From assembly GCA_003118195.1 (NCBI GenBank), contig BEXV01000052.1:120219-184218 (forward strand): 64,000 nucleotides of DNA, read 5' to 3'. Both the position numbers and the translations under genes were made by a program. The notes under the pieces were generated by a model. The model saw nothing but the letters and a program-made list of their open reading frames with translations, had not been told where the DNA came from and ran no database searches. This DNA is from Hemicentrotus pulcherrimus. Its lineage: Eukaryota > Echinodermata > Echinoidea > Camarodonta > Strongylocentrotidae. Below are positions 26,468 to 38,830 of the stretch, in pieces; within the stretch, counting starts at the first letter, position 1, and every line of letters begins with the position of its first letter.

Positions 26468-26499
26468 ACACAATATGCGACATAAAACCCATATTGTGT
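26468..26499. repeat. Perfect 10-bp inverted repeat
   Basis: ACACAATATG and CATATTGTGT flank a 12-base spacer, within a short patch of raised GC content. It could be a protein-binding site or a small hairpin. Confidence 0.6.
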
Positions 26500-27145
26500 G
26501 AACAGTACAATACCTCTAACGGCCAACGCAGGAAAATGATAAATACAAGTAAACTGAATGTGAAGCTTATTCAACCCTGTTAAGAAATCATGATAAATTC
26601 TTGCAAGTCATAATCATTTATTTTATATTTTTTCTTTTCTTTTCTCTTCAGAAACATTGTCACGGTGTGAGGAGGTAGGTGTAAAGCACATAAAGATTCA
26701 AATTCTATCTCATTTCGTAAGAACTTTATACTGGAAAAGGCTGCATATTAAGCATCATAGTGATAAAAAGCGTGGATATAATAAGGGTAAATATTTATTC
26801 TATATATTTCATTTTCAGTTTTCTTTTTCGTTATACCTCAATGGTGAAGGTTAAAAATTGGGATACATAATATCGTGAGGCAAGGACGTATATCGGCGTT
26901 ATACAATAAACCATTTGCATCAAATGCAGAAGCAATATCATCATCATTTGGTCGCCATTGAGATTTAAATCCCTGTTCAAGCATCTGTAGCATGTCTACA
27001 TACATTCTTAGAAATGCGCTATTAGACTGAAATATGTTGAATATTGAGACTGTATAATCATTGGCTAGACATTAATCTACATTTGACACACCCGACCAGG
27101 TGAATGAGGTACCACGGTACCTAGCTTCAATTAATTTTTTAAAAT

Positions 27146-27280
27146 GCTAGGGCGCCTTTATGGCAGCCTTGCTAAAGTTAGAATAGTAATTATTGTGGAC
27201 CACCAGGAGTTTCAAGTCTGACAGACATCAACGCTATATAAGAATCCATTATTATTATTATTATCGTTATCATTATTACG
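27146..27280 (+). mobile_element. SINE-like element with (TTA)n tail, copy 2
   Basis: It starts GCTAGGGCGCCTTTATGGCA and GCCTTGCTAAAG, parallel to the copy at 6984. Its 3' part AACGCTATATAAGAATCC followed by an ATT tail also matches the 3' ends near 61165 and 62565, linking four positions to one family of 3' ends. Confidence 0.5.
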
Positions 27281-27539
27281 ATTTTTATTAACGACGTTTC
27301 TTGTCTATTCTACAATGTTCTACTAATAATCCTAAACATCAATCATAATGAATAGTTAATGTATCATTTCACTTTAAAAAGATAATATCGCCATATTTGT
27401 TCATTCTTCTCGGTTTGTTGTGGTTTGTTTTTTCTTACTCATGGTAACGTAATATAAAACAACATATTTGTTTACCCAACTCCGTAAATATCTTGCCCAA
27501 TTCGAAGTAGATATATTATATTTTTGAACAGCTCTCTTT

Positions 27540-27860
27540 GAACTTGTGCCTACGCCCCACATTATACATGATAGCTGGATGGGGGAAAATGGGCATATGC
27601 ACGTTTTCGAAGCTATTTCCAGCGAACGTGCTATTATCTTCGTTAATAAGACTAAAAATAGATGCTGGGACCGAGGGTGGTGTGTTGTCCCTGCCCAGGG
27701 TTAGCAGGAGATAAAGAGTTTTATGGCCCTAAAACAAATCTAAGAACTGCTCCTTGGTCTCTTTATGAGGTTGTTATTATCGGAGTCATGACGCCACAGT
27801 TTACAGCCTAATGACCTGGATCTCAAAGACAAAAGGAAATCCAGATGATAAGGGACGAAA
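27540..27860. promoter_or_regulatory. Candidate regulatory island
   Basis: A GC-richer island with AGATAAAG at 27709-27716 next to TTTTATGG at 27720-27727 (GATA-type and Cdx-type words) and an inverted GCACGTT/AACGTGC pair near 27600-27633. No open frame of interest. Regulatory function is inferred from composition and motifs only. Confidence 0.28.
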
Positions 27861-28510
27861 AAAAAAAGAAATCGAATGATTCTTTTGTTTGCGAATATAA
27901 TGAATAATCTTTTCTTTTTTTATCGGATAAATTTTAATTATGCGTGTTTTAAACATCTTTCCTTTAAATAGAATCACGTAATATTTTTATGAGACATCAA
28001 TATGGCGGTATGTTTAAAAATCGAACGTTAATAGTGGTTATCATCGATGGATTTTGAATATTGACACAGCATGCTGTAAACAGTTTTCAATTTTAAAAGG
28101 TCACAAAACAATTATATATAAATGTATTGCACAAATTCGAGTATAATTTGCGTATCACTTAGCATTGAAATGTTGATTTGATTCTTATTTTTTTAAAGTA
28201 AATTTTCATTTGAATCTTTAGAGCTCAGACTTTTTCTTACCTACGAAATAGTGTGAAAATATTCATACACTTCGCAAATATTTATTCACTTATTTATTCA
28301 TTCAAAAATATGCATACTGGATGACAATATCAGCCGAAGCTGTTTTTCACATTGGTCAACAATGAAACAAGAAAAAACATAAAATATACTACATGGTTAT
28401 TAAATAATGTGACATTTTATAAAATAATCAGCGACTACGACAGGTTCTGGGTTCGATCTTTTTTTGGTGCTTACATTATTGAAGAGAGTTTTTACCTTCC
28501 TTTTGTACCC

Positions 28511-28664
28511 CTGGGCCCCGTCTTACAAAGAGTTGATACCAATTTGCGATTGATATCAATCGTAACTATGTACATAAGAGATAGGAGACTGCAAACTTGC
28601 GATTTGATTGGAGGACTTACGATTGATTTGGATCGATCTTAACTCTCTATAAGACGGGGCCCGG
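28511..28664. mobile_element. MITE, GGGCCC-TIR family, copy C
   Basis: The left end GGGCCCCGTCTTACAAAGAG pairs with the right end CTCTATAAGACGGGGCCC. The interior words AACTATGTACATAAGAGATA and TTGCAAACTTGCGAT-like stretches match copy A nearly base for base. Confidence 0.8.
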
Positions 28665-28794
28665 GTGTATTGCAGTGGCGGATCCAGGGGGGTGGACAGG
28701 GGGCACGTGCCCCAGGCCCCCAAAAAAATATGTTTAAATCAGCCCTGATTTCGCCCAAAATGTATTGAAAAACAGGGCCGTGCCCCCCCCCCCC
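28665..28794. repeat. GGCGGATCCAGGGG-type dispersed repeat, cut by a gap
   Basis: The sequence GTGGCGGATCCAGGGGGG followed by GGGGGCACGTGCCCC and a poly-C run looks like the end of a common dispersed element of marine invertebrates. A related GGCGGATCCAGGGG occurs near 19050. The gap at 28795 removes the other end. Confidence 0.4.
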
Positions 28795-28923
28795 NNNNNN
28801 NNNNNNNNNNNNNNNNNNNNNNNNNNNNNNNNNNNNNNNNNNNNNNNNNNNNNNNNNNNNNNNNNNNNNNNNNNNNNNNNNNNNNNNNNNNNNNNNNNNN
28901 NNNNNNNNNNNNNNNNNNNNNNN
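28795..28923. other. Assembly gap (129 N) after a poly-C run
   Basis: Undetermined bases directly follow twelve or more C residues, a common stopping point for sequencing. Confidence 0.98.
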
Positions 28924-29214
28924 ATTGTACAGAATGTTAATATTTCTTGAAGTAATATGGAAGAAACTATTCCTGAATCAGAGTAATTAATGACACGAAA
29001 GAACGTTCTGTTAATCATTAAATACGGAAATAAAATAGTGAACCTACTTAAAAGCGACATTGTTATGTGTATAGGTTCACTCAATTAAACTACTTGCTTA
29101 AAATACAAGGAAAGAAGAATACAAATACAATAGACTGAGACAAAAAGATAAATGAAAACAAAATGCATCATGTTGCGGCTAAAAATAGAAGAGCGAAGAA
29201 TATAGAGAAGAAAG

Positions 29215-29320
29215 ATAAATATATAGATAGATGGATAGATAAGTCGGAGGATAAATAGGTAGATAGATATATAGGTGGGTAGAATGGATAGAGAGAGAGA
29301 AAGAGGAAGAGGAGAGAAAT

Positions 29321-29350
<30 letters not shown>
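29215..29350. repeat. GATA and GA microsatellites
   Basis: Degenerate GATA repeats (29217-29290) run into a (GA)n tract (29289-29350). The minus strand is open over this region only because of the repeat. Confidence 0.88.
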
Positions 29351-29353
<3 letters not shown>

Positions 29354-31879
29354 TGACGCGAAAAGTAAAGCAAAGGAGAAAAATAGTAGTATAGAATAAG
29401 GATGGACTGGCAAATTCCCTGAAAATGCTAGTCATGGGTGGGAGATGAAAAAAGCTAAAAGAAATGAAATGCTTGGCAAAAATGATCATTACAAAGAGCT
29501 GTCTATTGGGTCATTTTTTAACTGTTGGAGAGAATAACCTTTGAGTGCATTGCTGAAATCATATAAAGTGGGTCTGTCTTGCAAATCATTTGGAAGGTAA
29601 TTTCGAAATTTGGACACTGTTAAAAAAATATATATTAGCAAGTGGGGTTCTCCAAGTTGGAATGATAGGAACCTAGTAGCTGTGTAATCAGGTATTTTTC
29701 CTAAACGCAGTTAAAAGAACTTGCTAGTTACTCATTTCTAATGAGCAAAAATATTTAAAAATGTCCTTGAAATTATTAAAAAATGTCCCCGAATAATTTG
29801 AAACATGGTAATTGCAGGACCCTCAGGAAGAGAATTTTTATGTAACAAATAAATGGTAAATGTCAATATTATACTTAACTACCTCCTCTCTCAACGTAAA
29901 GTGGATTTATAGACAGCATGTTAACTTTTTTGCCTCTTCAAATCTATCAAAATATACATAAGAGTATATGAGTTTTAACATAGACAAACATGAGACAAAA
30001 ATTAAAGTTCAGTGAAGAAAAAAAAATATGAAACATAGTAAACATCGGTATTCCCTCTTGCTTTATAACATCATCAAACATAATTTCAATTCATGCAGAG
30101 AAACTTAGAAAATATCAATTTGGTACGTTATTAAAATTAAAAATGTTTCAATTCGCTTTTGATTTCATGAAAATTTCTGGTGCAATATTAACAGTGTCAA
30201 GTTATACGATATTTGAGGTGATGATGGTGACAAATTTCTAGGTTTATGTATCAGGACCCCCTTCCCACTCCTCCTGGACCACATTATTTTATATCAGGCT
30301 GTAACAAAGAATAATTGTAAAGGACTATAGTTTGTTTTAATATCTGGCTATTTGACATGATGAGACTGGGAATAGCTTAGAATATTGTTAAACGACAATG
30401 GTTCAGGATTTCGATAACTGCTATTGGTTATAATTATACGATATCAAGTACTAAAGTTTTGTGCACGGGTAACAACTGACGAAACCAATTTGTAGTAAAA
30501 TAAATCGAAAGTTTGCTTTGAGGTTAATTCGATCGAAATTTGGTTCCTTCTGCTAAAAGGTATACATATTTCAAAATAAAATGAAAGCAATTTTTATAGG
30601 AATTCAAATACAGATCCACACAAATCATGTTTGTTGAATAGATTAGCTTTTTTCTTCTTCTTTGAAATCAGTGATATACGTTTTGAAATTGACTTTCACA
30701 CCACATTCGTAAGGTTATGAGAGTACGGATAAATCTAAATAGACTTGCTCAAATAAAGATCATTGATTGTTTTGTAAGCGGCCATAAAATCGTAAGAAAT
30801 AGGTAAAGTAAATTTGTTTAAAAAGAAGTAAATCTAAATACAATGAAAACCATGCGTATGATTTACGGTGTTATAAAAATATATAAATGCCAGATAGAGT
30901 TAAACTGCCATGCCATATCCTGGGAAACACCTTCACCTTTGCGGTGTGTGTCTTTTAAATGAAAGGTAGCAATAAGCATAATGTATCAATCACATAACGC
31001 GAATAATTATAGCTTGTTTTATTGCTTCCATATGGACTCTTCAATGAGAAGATACAAAGTGCAATATGTACAAGGTTTACACCACTAGCTCTCGATGTTT
31101 GATGAACATTACTTTTCTCGTACTCTAAAGCATTTTTGATTATTACAAATACTTTATTGTACAAAAATCTCTATGAATTGAAGATGAGACACTAATACTA
31201 CTCATTGACTGTGGTAATATTTAGTTGTTTTATTTGTAATATACATGTATAGCTAAATTCTAAGTAAATATTAAAGCACTAAAACGAGAGGTATCTCCAG
31301 ATGAAAGTGTTTATCTCAAATATTGTGATATGACTTCTAAAACATTTCTAAAAACGCCTTTTGAAAAAGAATTCAATACTTCTTCTTTAAGCAAGTTCAG
31401 AGCTCATCTAACAGGATGACTCGCATATTCTATATGTTATATTGAACTACACCGCACATAGGCCTTCTTCAAAATAATCAACCATAACATCCTAATTGAT
31501 TGGATTCCTGCCTTCCGCAATGTCCATATAGTTCAAATGTATTTTGTTTTAATGTTCTTTAAAATTATAAATAAATACTAGATTAATACACAAATTAATG
31601 CGCATAATTCCAATGAAATATTTTTTTGCAGGATATATTTATTTGTTCAACAATATGCCAGGTAGGTATAGTTATGACAACAAAATATGAGGCAAACGAA
31701 TTTAAATATCAAATTCCGCCCCAAATCAGAAAAAAACCATTGATAACCTCTTTAATTATGTATTAATTGGTAGATAGGAGCACATCCTATGGTAAATGGG
31801 AATCTAACTACAATTATCATTTTACCTTTCTCACTTAGCGGTGTTACAAAAAAATATATTTTGACACCAATGAGTCATA

Positions 31880-32150
31880 TCATTTGACCATCAATGGCCC
31901 CACGACAAACAAGGTCCAATTTGACGACCCAAAAATGGCCAACAAAAATGTCAGAGGGAAGATTTATGGGTGGCCCGTAATAGCACGACGACCGAATTTA
32001 AGCAATAACGGGGGAGATGTTTTTACTGTATCTTGGTTGCCCGCCTTCATGGTTATAAAGCACTTGATTGAAATCATAAAACTTATTAGCGAGTCGATGC
32101 TATTACATTGAGGAAATGCTGTGGTTTTCGTAGCCAACATCGCAATCTTG
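31880..32150. promoter_or_regulatory. Candidate regulatory island with Cdx-type words
   Basis: A segment of raised GC content around GATTTATGGGTGGCCCGTAA, where TTTATGG resembles a caudal/Hox site. A 75-codon open frame crosses it but shows no known domain. Unproven. Confidence 0.25.
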
Positions 32151-33412
32151 CATCCATGACGAAATCAGGATTGTAGAGCAAAAGTAAAAATTGGGATGTC
32201 GCCATTCTGTATTTGTACAAACTCTATCAATTATATTTTGTATCATTTAGATTGATTTGAGCAATAACCATACCTTTTCAAATTTGTTGTATCGCCATTG
32301 TAAATCATTCAATCATCAAGAAATGACCTAGATATAACAATCGTAGACTAAGTTTAATTTTATTTCTAATCGATAATTTACTCAGATTTTAAAAATGTCA
32401 TGTTGAATTGAATACAAAGGGGACATTTAGATTAAGCTCAACATGGCTAAAGCCATTACATTTTTGTTGTTGATATTCTCGATGTATATGGTATATTTGC
32501 AGGTGGGGGTAGTAATCGTGTGAATTTGTTGGAAAAATAACCCAATACCGAATTTTAAAGATAAAAGAAGAAATAAACAAGTCTTGAATGGAAAAGTTTT
32601 TATCTTGAGTCTACACATCTTAGCAGGTGACTATGGACTTTAGTTATTTAAACCATATCACGCACAAGGTGAAAGTGGCTTACTTTCGAATGCATTTGTC
32701 ACTGTTTGAAAAGCATTCAATCATTTATTTAATCGTTTGTTCGCAGATATGATACACTAATCGATCAACACCTCAGAAATTAGTCTTTTTTAATCCATAT
32801 TGGAAACTACGGACTGTTATAAATATTCATAAAGTTGATTTTTTCATATAGTGTACATCTAAAGTTTCACCAGGAAAATAAGAGTCTGATTAATAAGGCG
32901 TTACTATTTCTTGATAATAATTTTGCGCATTTTATCGTTGATCAGCAACAGTAATTCTAAGTAGCCAATCGTTTAAGCCTATGAAAAGACCTTAGAAAAG
33001 AGCCCCACCTTTTCTAAACTTTTTTTTCTAAATGAAATCGGGATTCCGTATATTACAAGATAAAAACAACTGCAAATAATTATCGCAATGTCAGTTTCAA
33101 GAAGCCATCGTATTTGTTGACAGCTTAATGAATATCAATCATTTAAATTTCTTTCGTGGGCAAATATACCCAAAGCTACCACCTCGCATGACAATCCCGG
33201 AACTCTACCCTTAAAGGCAATTGCCACAGATTAACTGACCCTATGACAAAATACCGTACCCTAGGACAATAACCAGAAGTTACCCCTAACATTATCACCA
33301 GGTAACCACTCCCTAAAACAAGTACTCTTCATAATATGCATGGACTTGTCAAAATATACCATGGGACATTTTTCAGATTGGAGTGACCTGCACGGAGAGG
33401 GTAGTCCATGGA

Positions 33413-33595
33413 TAGCCGTTCCTTAACCAAAAGAAAAGTACAGGGTGTAAAATAGAGTCACATCTGATTACTTAGTCGTTCCTCAACAAAAAGAAAAGTG
33501 CAGTGTGTAAAATAGAGTCACATCTGATTACTTAGTCGTTCCTCAACAAAAAGAAAAGTGCAGTGTGTAAAATAGAGTCATATCTCTGATTACTT
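33413..33595 (+). repeat. Tandem repeat, 60-bp unit, three copies
   Basis: The unit containing AACAAAAAGAAAAGTGCAGT and GTAAAATAGAGTCACATCTG repeats at 60-base spacing. Copies 2 and 3 are nearly identical and copy 1 differs at several sites. Confidence 0.9.
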
Positions 33596-35664
33596 CGGAA
33601 ACTCACATCAATTAATACGTTAAGTGTTGAGATGGATATTTGAGGTGACAAATTGAGGGTAGATGTGATATTCTTAGTGCAACAATAGACCAACGCAGAG
33701 ATTTATAGATTAATTTTGATTTGGACCTGTTCTCTTAAGTATAAAAACCATGACAAAGGGAAGGTCTGCTTGTATTAATTCGGACAGAGGATGGGCTTCC
33801 TTTCAGCATATTCACCATTTTGTTTTCAATTTGTTGATTCTTCATAATTACATTCAACCAAAGAGGCACTTGCTTATTTATAATTATGACCGAGTGTTTC
33901 TCGCTGAAGCCATGCATTTGTAGAATATTATCTAGTCAGCAAATTAAATTAAGTGTTATGATTTTATATCACAATGAAGTGACATTTACTTTCGGGTTTT
34001 ATGAGATATAAAAGATAGAAGAACTATGTCTTCTATAAATTTAGAATGTTGTTTGAAATCGGATACCATGACCATAATACAACATTTCCATTACGAACGA
34101 ATACCAAAAAAACAAAATCGAACAATATTGGTTGCCTATCATCAAGCCCTCACATCCACCACCATCCAGTGGCGCTCACGATGCTCCATCCCTATCTCCT
34201 ACCTACCCGATAGGAGGGGGCTCTTGCACGACCTCCGTTCTCCTCAAGGCTTGCTTTCCTTTGGAATGTACAAACTCTGCACACACACTGAATGCAAGTC
34301 TGAAATCTGGCAGAAATGACTAAGATGGTGAAACGGAAAATTATTGCAATCCAACCATTTTGTTGCAATGATATTTCCTAATAAGATTTGAATCAAAGTG
34401 AATTTAAATCGTTGAGGTATATAGAGAACGAATTGTCCTTTTTTTTGTCATGGCTCTATCCATTTATGATTCATCTTTTAATCGTCGGCTGTCTGTAAAT
34501 AATCCGTTGGGGCTTTTTAGTGTAAAATAGCAATTCTTGTGTGAAGCCTAAAAATAAGCATATATAAAACTAATATTTAAACGTCCTGAACAAATTAAAG
34601 CTAAGTAAAGTAACCATGCTTTCAAACCGAAATGCATCAACATTGGCTCATATCATAGCGTCTTCCTATAGTCGTGCTAGATATCAATGTCTATTTGATA
34701 TCTAGATAGTACTATCAGTCTAATGGATATAGCATGTATTGTATAATGGCTATCTTGGTGTTCAGTGGTCCATCAACAAGTAGCCTCTTGTCAGTAGTTT
34801 CCCACGCACGAGGACTTTTAATTACTCTTTGATCTATTTCTGAAAATCTATTTCATTTGGAATCATGGGTAATAATTTATCTTATCGCTTTTCATGATTA
34901 TGAAATTAATAATTCCAATCGGAACTACATTACTAGCGTTCGTTTGGTTAATTTATTTGCTCCATTCAATGTACTACAGTAAGCCTTTCTACAACTTATT
35001 AGCGATAACAAAAAAAAAACTAGTTATAGAGATAAATGTATTTGTTTGAAATTTCTTGTTAATTGTTTAAAATATTTTGTCAGCTTTCACAATCACACTA
35101 ATTTGTTGCACTCTCGAAAATGAAAGTAATCCTTTGCCAATGTGTTCGTGGTGTTATCTTATCAGGCTTTTATTGTAGAAATAATTCTTATAATCCTCAT
35201 TTCTTTTAATTCATGCTATGTTCCGACTATTGTGTGGCTTGTAAAATTATAAAAGAAATACACAGTCAAATAAAAATGAAGAAATCAAAATCAAATAAAT
35301 TGGTATCAAACCCTGTATCGCATAAGTGGTCAATTTTGATATATGGCTACATTTTTTTCAGTTACCATTATTTTGTCGGCTATAAATAAAGTGATAATAA
35401 AAGAAACAACTAAACTTTGTGTTTGAAACTAAATAGATGAAAATTTAAGCTAGTTTTCTCTTTTCAGCTTTTAATGAACAATTCTGGCAAAGTCATTCAA
35501 GAAAGTGGAATTTTTCAACAAAAAAAAGGTTAAGCACATGAAGCAAAAACAAAATCAAAACCGCAAGCAACTGTATTTGGGGATCCCAACAAAAATAATG
35601 CAACAGATGAATGATATGCTTTAAATTTGGTTTACTGAAACGAAATTCGATAGTGTCATCCTTT

Positions 35665-35925
35665 GATTAGTATCAACAATTACTGATTATTCTCGTAAAG
35701 TTTGAAGGTATACCCTATGCAAAAAAATTATGAACAGGATTCGGCGATTTTCAGTGAAATGGGAGAAACATGTTAAATAACATTTAGTTGATTATCAGTT
35801 CTTATTTATTGATTAGTATCAACATTTACTAATCATTCTTGTGAAGCTTAAGGGTATACCCTGGGCAAATAGTGTGAACAGGATTCGGCGATTTCAGTGT
35901 AATTGGAGAAACATGTTGAATAAAG
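35665..35925 (+). repeat. Direct duplication, 146-bp spacing, two diverged copies
   Basis: Both copies start GATTAGTATCAACA and share GGTATACCCT and GAACAGGATTCGGCGATTT and GAGAAACATGTT in order (35665-35780 and 35811-35925). The about 30-base spacer between them is unrelated. Confidence 0.8.
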
Positions 35926-36545
35926 AGACAAGTTTCTATTTCTATATCGAGATTTTACATCCAGGAAAACAATATTCTCTAGATATTTATAATGTGATGC
36001 TAAACCTAACATTTTTACAAAAATCCTTTGTGACTACAGGGGATTGTATCAAGGCAAAATTTAGAAGATTCATCGCAAATAATAGTGCTATTTTCCACTC
36101 GACTGTTCGATGCAGAGACGGTTTCGTCTCTCCTTCCCACAAGTCGGGGCGAGACAAACCTTGCGTCGACTGCATACCGAATCTTTTCTGCTTTCCTTGA
36201 AAATCTAACGAAGTACTTTCCAAGATCCCTACGTACATCACATAGCATATTCGAACGTTGCGAAAATGATAATGAAATAATGATTGAATATAAATCACGA
36301 ATCTCCAACTACAAGAGTCATTCAGTGTTCAGTGAAGGGGCTTCAAAAAAACTGTAGGATGTCATAAATTAAATTTTTCAGAGAATCAAGAGATGAATTG
36401 CAGAATCCCTAGACTATCGGAAGTCTTCCATCACAAGATCTCCGAATGAAACAAAACAATCAAAAGTGCTAAAATGATTTATTGACTTTGTTTCATTTGC
36501 AATGCATATAGCTTTTACTTTTACTTTTCTGAATTTCGGCTTTAT

Positions 36546-36565
36546 CCCCCCCCCCCCCCCCCCCN
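36546..36565. repeat. Poly-C run with an ambiguous base
   Basis: About 19 C residues followed by one N at 36565; the length is probably uncertain. Confidence 0.9.
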
Positions 36566-38386
36566 AATCTCATAGTATGATTAGCCTACATAAATTAACT
36601 AATAACGACACTTAAGCTAGATTAAACTCCATATGGACAACCCAGGATGTGTATAATCTAGGAATATTTGCCGAAAAATGATGTTTTGGCACTGAAGCTT
36701 ATAAAGACGATGTGAAATTGAGAGATCGGAGAGATACTCGAAACCGTATATAAAAGGTTTTGTTATGTAACGGACGAAAGATATAAATCAACCGAAGACA
36801 ATTGTAACCTTTTCCCGTTGAATTGTTATAACGAATTCTTCTTTAATGCTTGACTAAAGCAGCCGGCTGAATTACTTTTTTTAAAAAATTTTTCATCATA
36901 ATGCAGGCCACTTTTAGTATAACTAAATAATTAAATGTAATACATGTGCATAAAAGAAAAAGCTGCGCAAAGCGATACAATTCATTTACAAACTACAATG
37001 TTTCCTCTTTCCGATTAGTGCATCGTAAAATAACAGAACAAATTGTATCAACTGACATCACTTATTTTATTTGATTATATTTATATTTATGTCACAAGTC
37101 TGTCACTTAAAGACACTCATGTTAAAAAAAACGTATTTCATAACTATGAACTTACTACTCGAGGATATTCCCTCGCAGTAAGATTCTTGTTCTGGCTGCA
37201 AAGGTATTAATATAACACATAGCCCAAAATTAAGGACGCTAAAATACCAAAACTAAATCTGATGTAGAATGAAAATGTCCAATCCTTATAGCAATTATAT
37301 TACGGAAAGAACTTTGTTTTAAATTGATGAGCTGTCCAGGGCCTATATTTTCAGTCTTGAAATGTTTTCTTGTTTTATATTGGGTTATGTTGCATTTTGT
37401 TCTCTCGTACAGCAACGGTAAATCATAATCATCATGCCAAAATTATGAACTTTAACAAATGAATTTTGAAACTGAATAAGAATTTATACCAGAGTCTGCG
37501 CGTAAAGATGAGCCCTGGAAACTTCGTTCTTAAAGAACGGGGAGCTAATGAATAGATGACGGGATAGTCAAGGGATGCGCATCATAGTCTTACCGGTATG
37601 TCAACCGCAGGAGCACTGGAAACTTGTAGATAGCAACAAAGAAGATAGTCATATCCCTTTTTAAAATGCATGTATGTTGAATAATTGTTCGTTCACAGTC
37701 AAAAGAATAAATGTTGGCAATATATACCACGAGGAATTAATCGAATCTGAAAAACCTCTATAATTATTATGACTGCATCAGTGTGATAATTTTAAGAATG
37801 TAGAGAATCCGTATTAAATTACTATAAAAAAAATAATGTAAACCCATCTCTCCACAAAATATCTACAAAGTGGGGGAAAAAATATCAACAATTATGGAAA
37901 GCAATCTAAATACCCTTGCTGGATCCAAATACCAAAACAAAACTGATTTTAATAAAATGAAGACCGATTTCTTTCGAGCTAGTGGCGGTAGTTTAGTGCA
38001 GTGTTCAGCGGGTTGGGAAAGGGCAAAGAAGCTAGAGGACGAAAGATGGATAGAGATGGAGATGTCTGGGGCTAATGTGACTTCGAATAATGCAATGAGA
38101 ACGATGGGCTAAATAAAGACGAGGAAGACATCAAAATGGAGACAGATCGGAAACCTCCAAGAGAAGGATGCTTTGCTCGGGGTGTTACAATCTTTCTAGT
38201 GAGCCTTGCTTCAAAAGTGTCGAGCCCGAGGCATGAGTGCCTAATCTATTACTATCGAAGATACTCAAGAGAAAACTCGAAGACTAGTTGATAACCCGCT
38301 GAAGGATTTTAAGAGAAAGGACTCATAAACCACACGGCGCTCTTCCTTAATTCAGTCAACCAAATACAACATGGTTTTCTTAAGGA

Positions 38387-38830
38387 GGTGACATGAAATG
38401 ATTATATTTTCCGCTCCTACCGATAATTGGCTTGAATTTTTTTTAAATGAAGGCATGGGAATATAAGGAAAATAAAAAGACATCCAATATTTTCATTATA
38501 ATTTTCATGATAGGATGCTAAGATGGTTAAATAAAATGATTATATTTCATTTTCTACCGATTTATGGATATTAAAAGTTGAAGGGAAGGGAGAGACGAAG
38601 GAAAAGTACCAATGTATATAATTAATTCATGATATAGTTGATGGCAATGTGCTTATAGAAGGTGACAAGAATAATTACATTTCCGATGCTACCGATTCAT
38701 GGCTTAAATAATGTTAAAGGAATGGATGAGTAGACGATAAATACCAAGACATCCAACGCAGGATAGGATGATAAGAGGATGTCATGAAAATATTAAATTT
38801 CTGTTCCTCTACCAATACGTCATTTTCGTA
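38387..38830 (+). repeat. Degenerate tandem repeat, four copies of 117-138 bp
   Basis: Copies begin near 38387, 38525, 38661 and 38778, each with a GGTGACATGAAAATGATTATATT-like start, then a CTACCGATT word, and the first and third share AGACATCCAA. Divergence is high, so this is an old array. Confidence 0.65.

Larger units (their letters stand above)
21601..27145. other. Gene-free intergenic DNA with microsatellites
   Basis: Besides the GA and AT tracts it holds a perfect 7-bp-arm palindrome CTGTGCACTGCACAG at 23821-23835, a TATA/CCAAT pair near 23.96 kb and a small GC-richer patch at 26.4-26.55 kb. No coding exon is recognised. Confidence 0.55.
28924..33412. other. Gene-free AT-rich DNA
   Basis: No exon recognised. 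Apart from the GATA/GA repeats it is mostly plain AT-rich sequence, with one GC-richer segment at 31880-32150. Confidence 0.55.

Noticed and set aside
29085..29489. Leu/Ser-rich minus-strand open frames
   Set aside because: They are translations of GA and GATA microsatellites.
34026..34323. Overlapping 97- and 63-codon open frames
   Set aside because: Two overlapping frames, no domain, no splice evidence; most likely chance in a locally GC-richer patch.
37870..38112. 80-codon open frame in a purine-rich segment
   Set aside because: No known domain, no evident splice partners, and length is within chance; kept only as a note in the region description.
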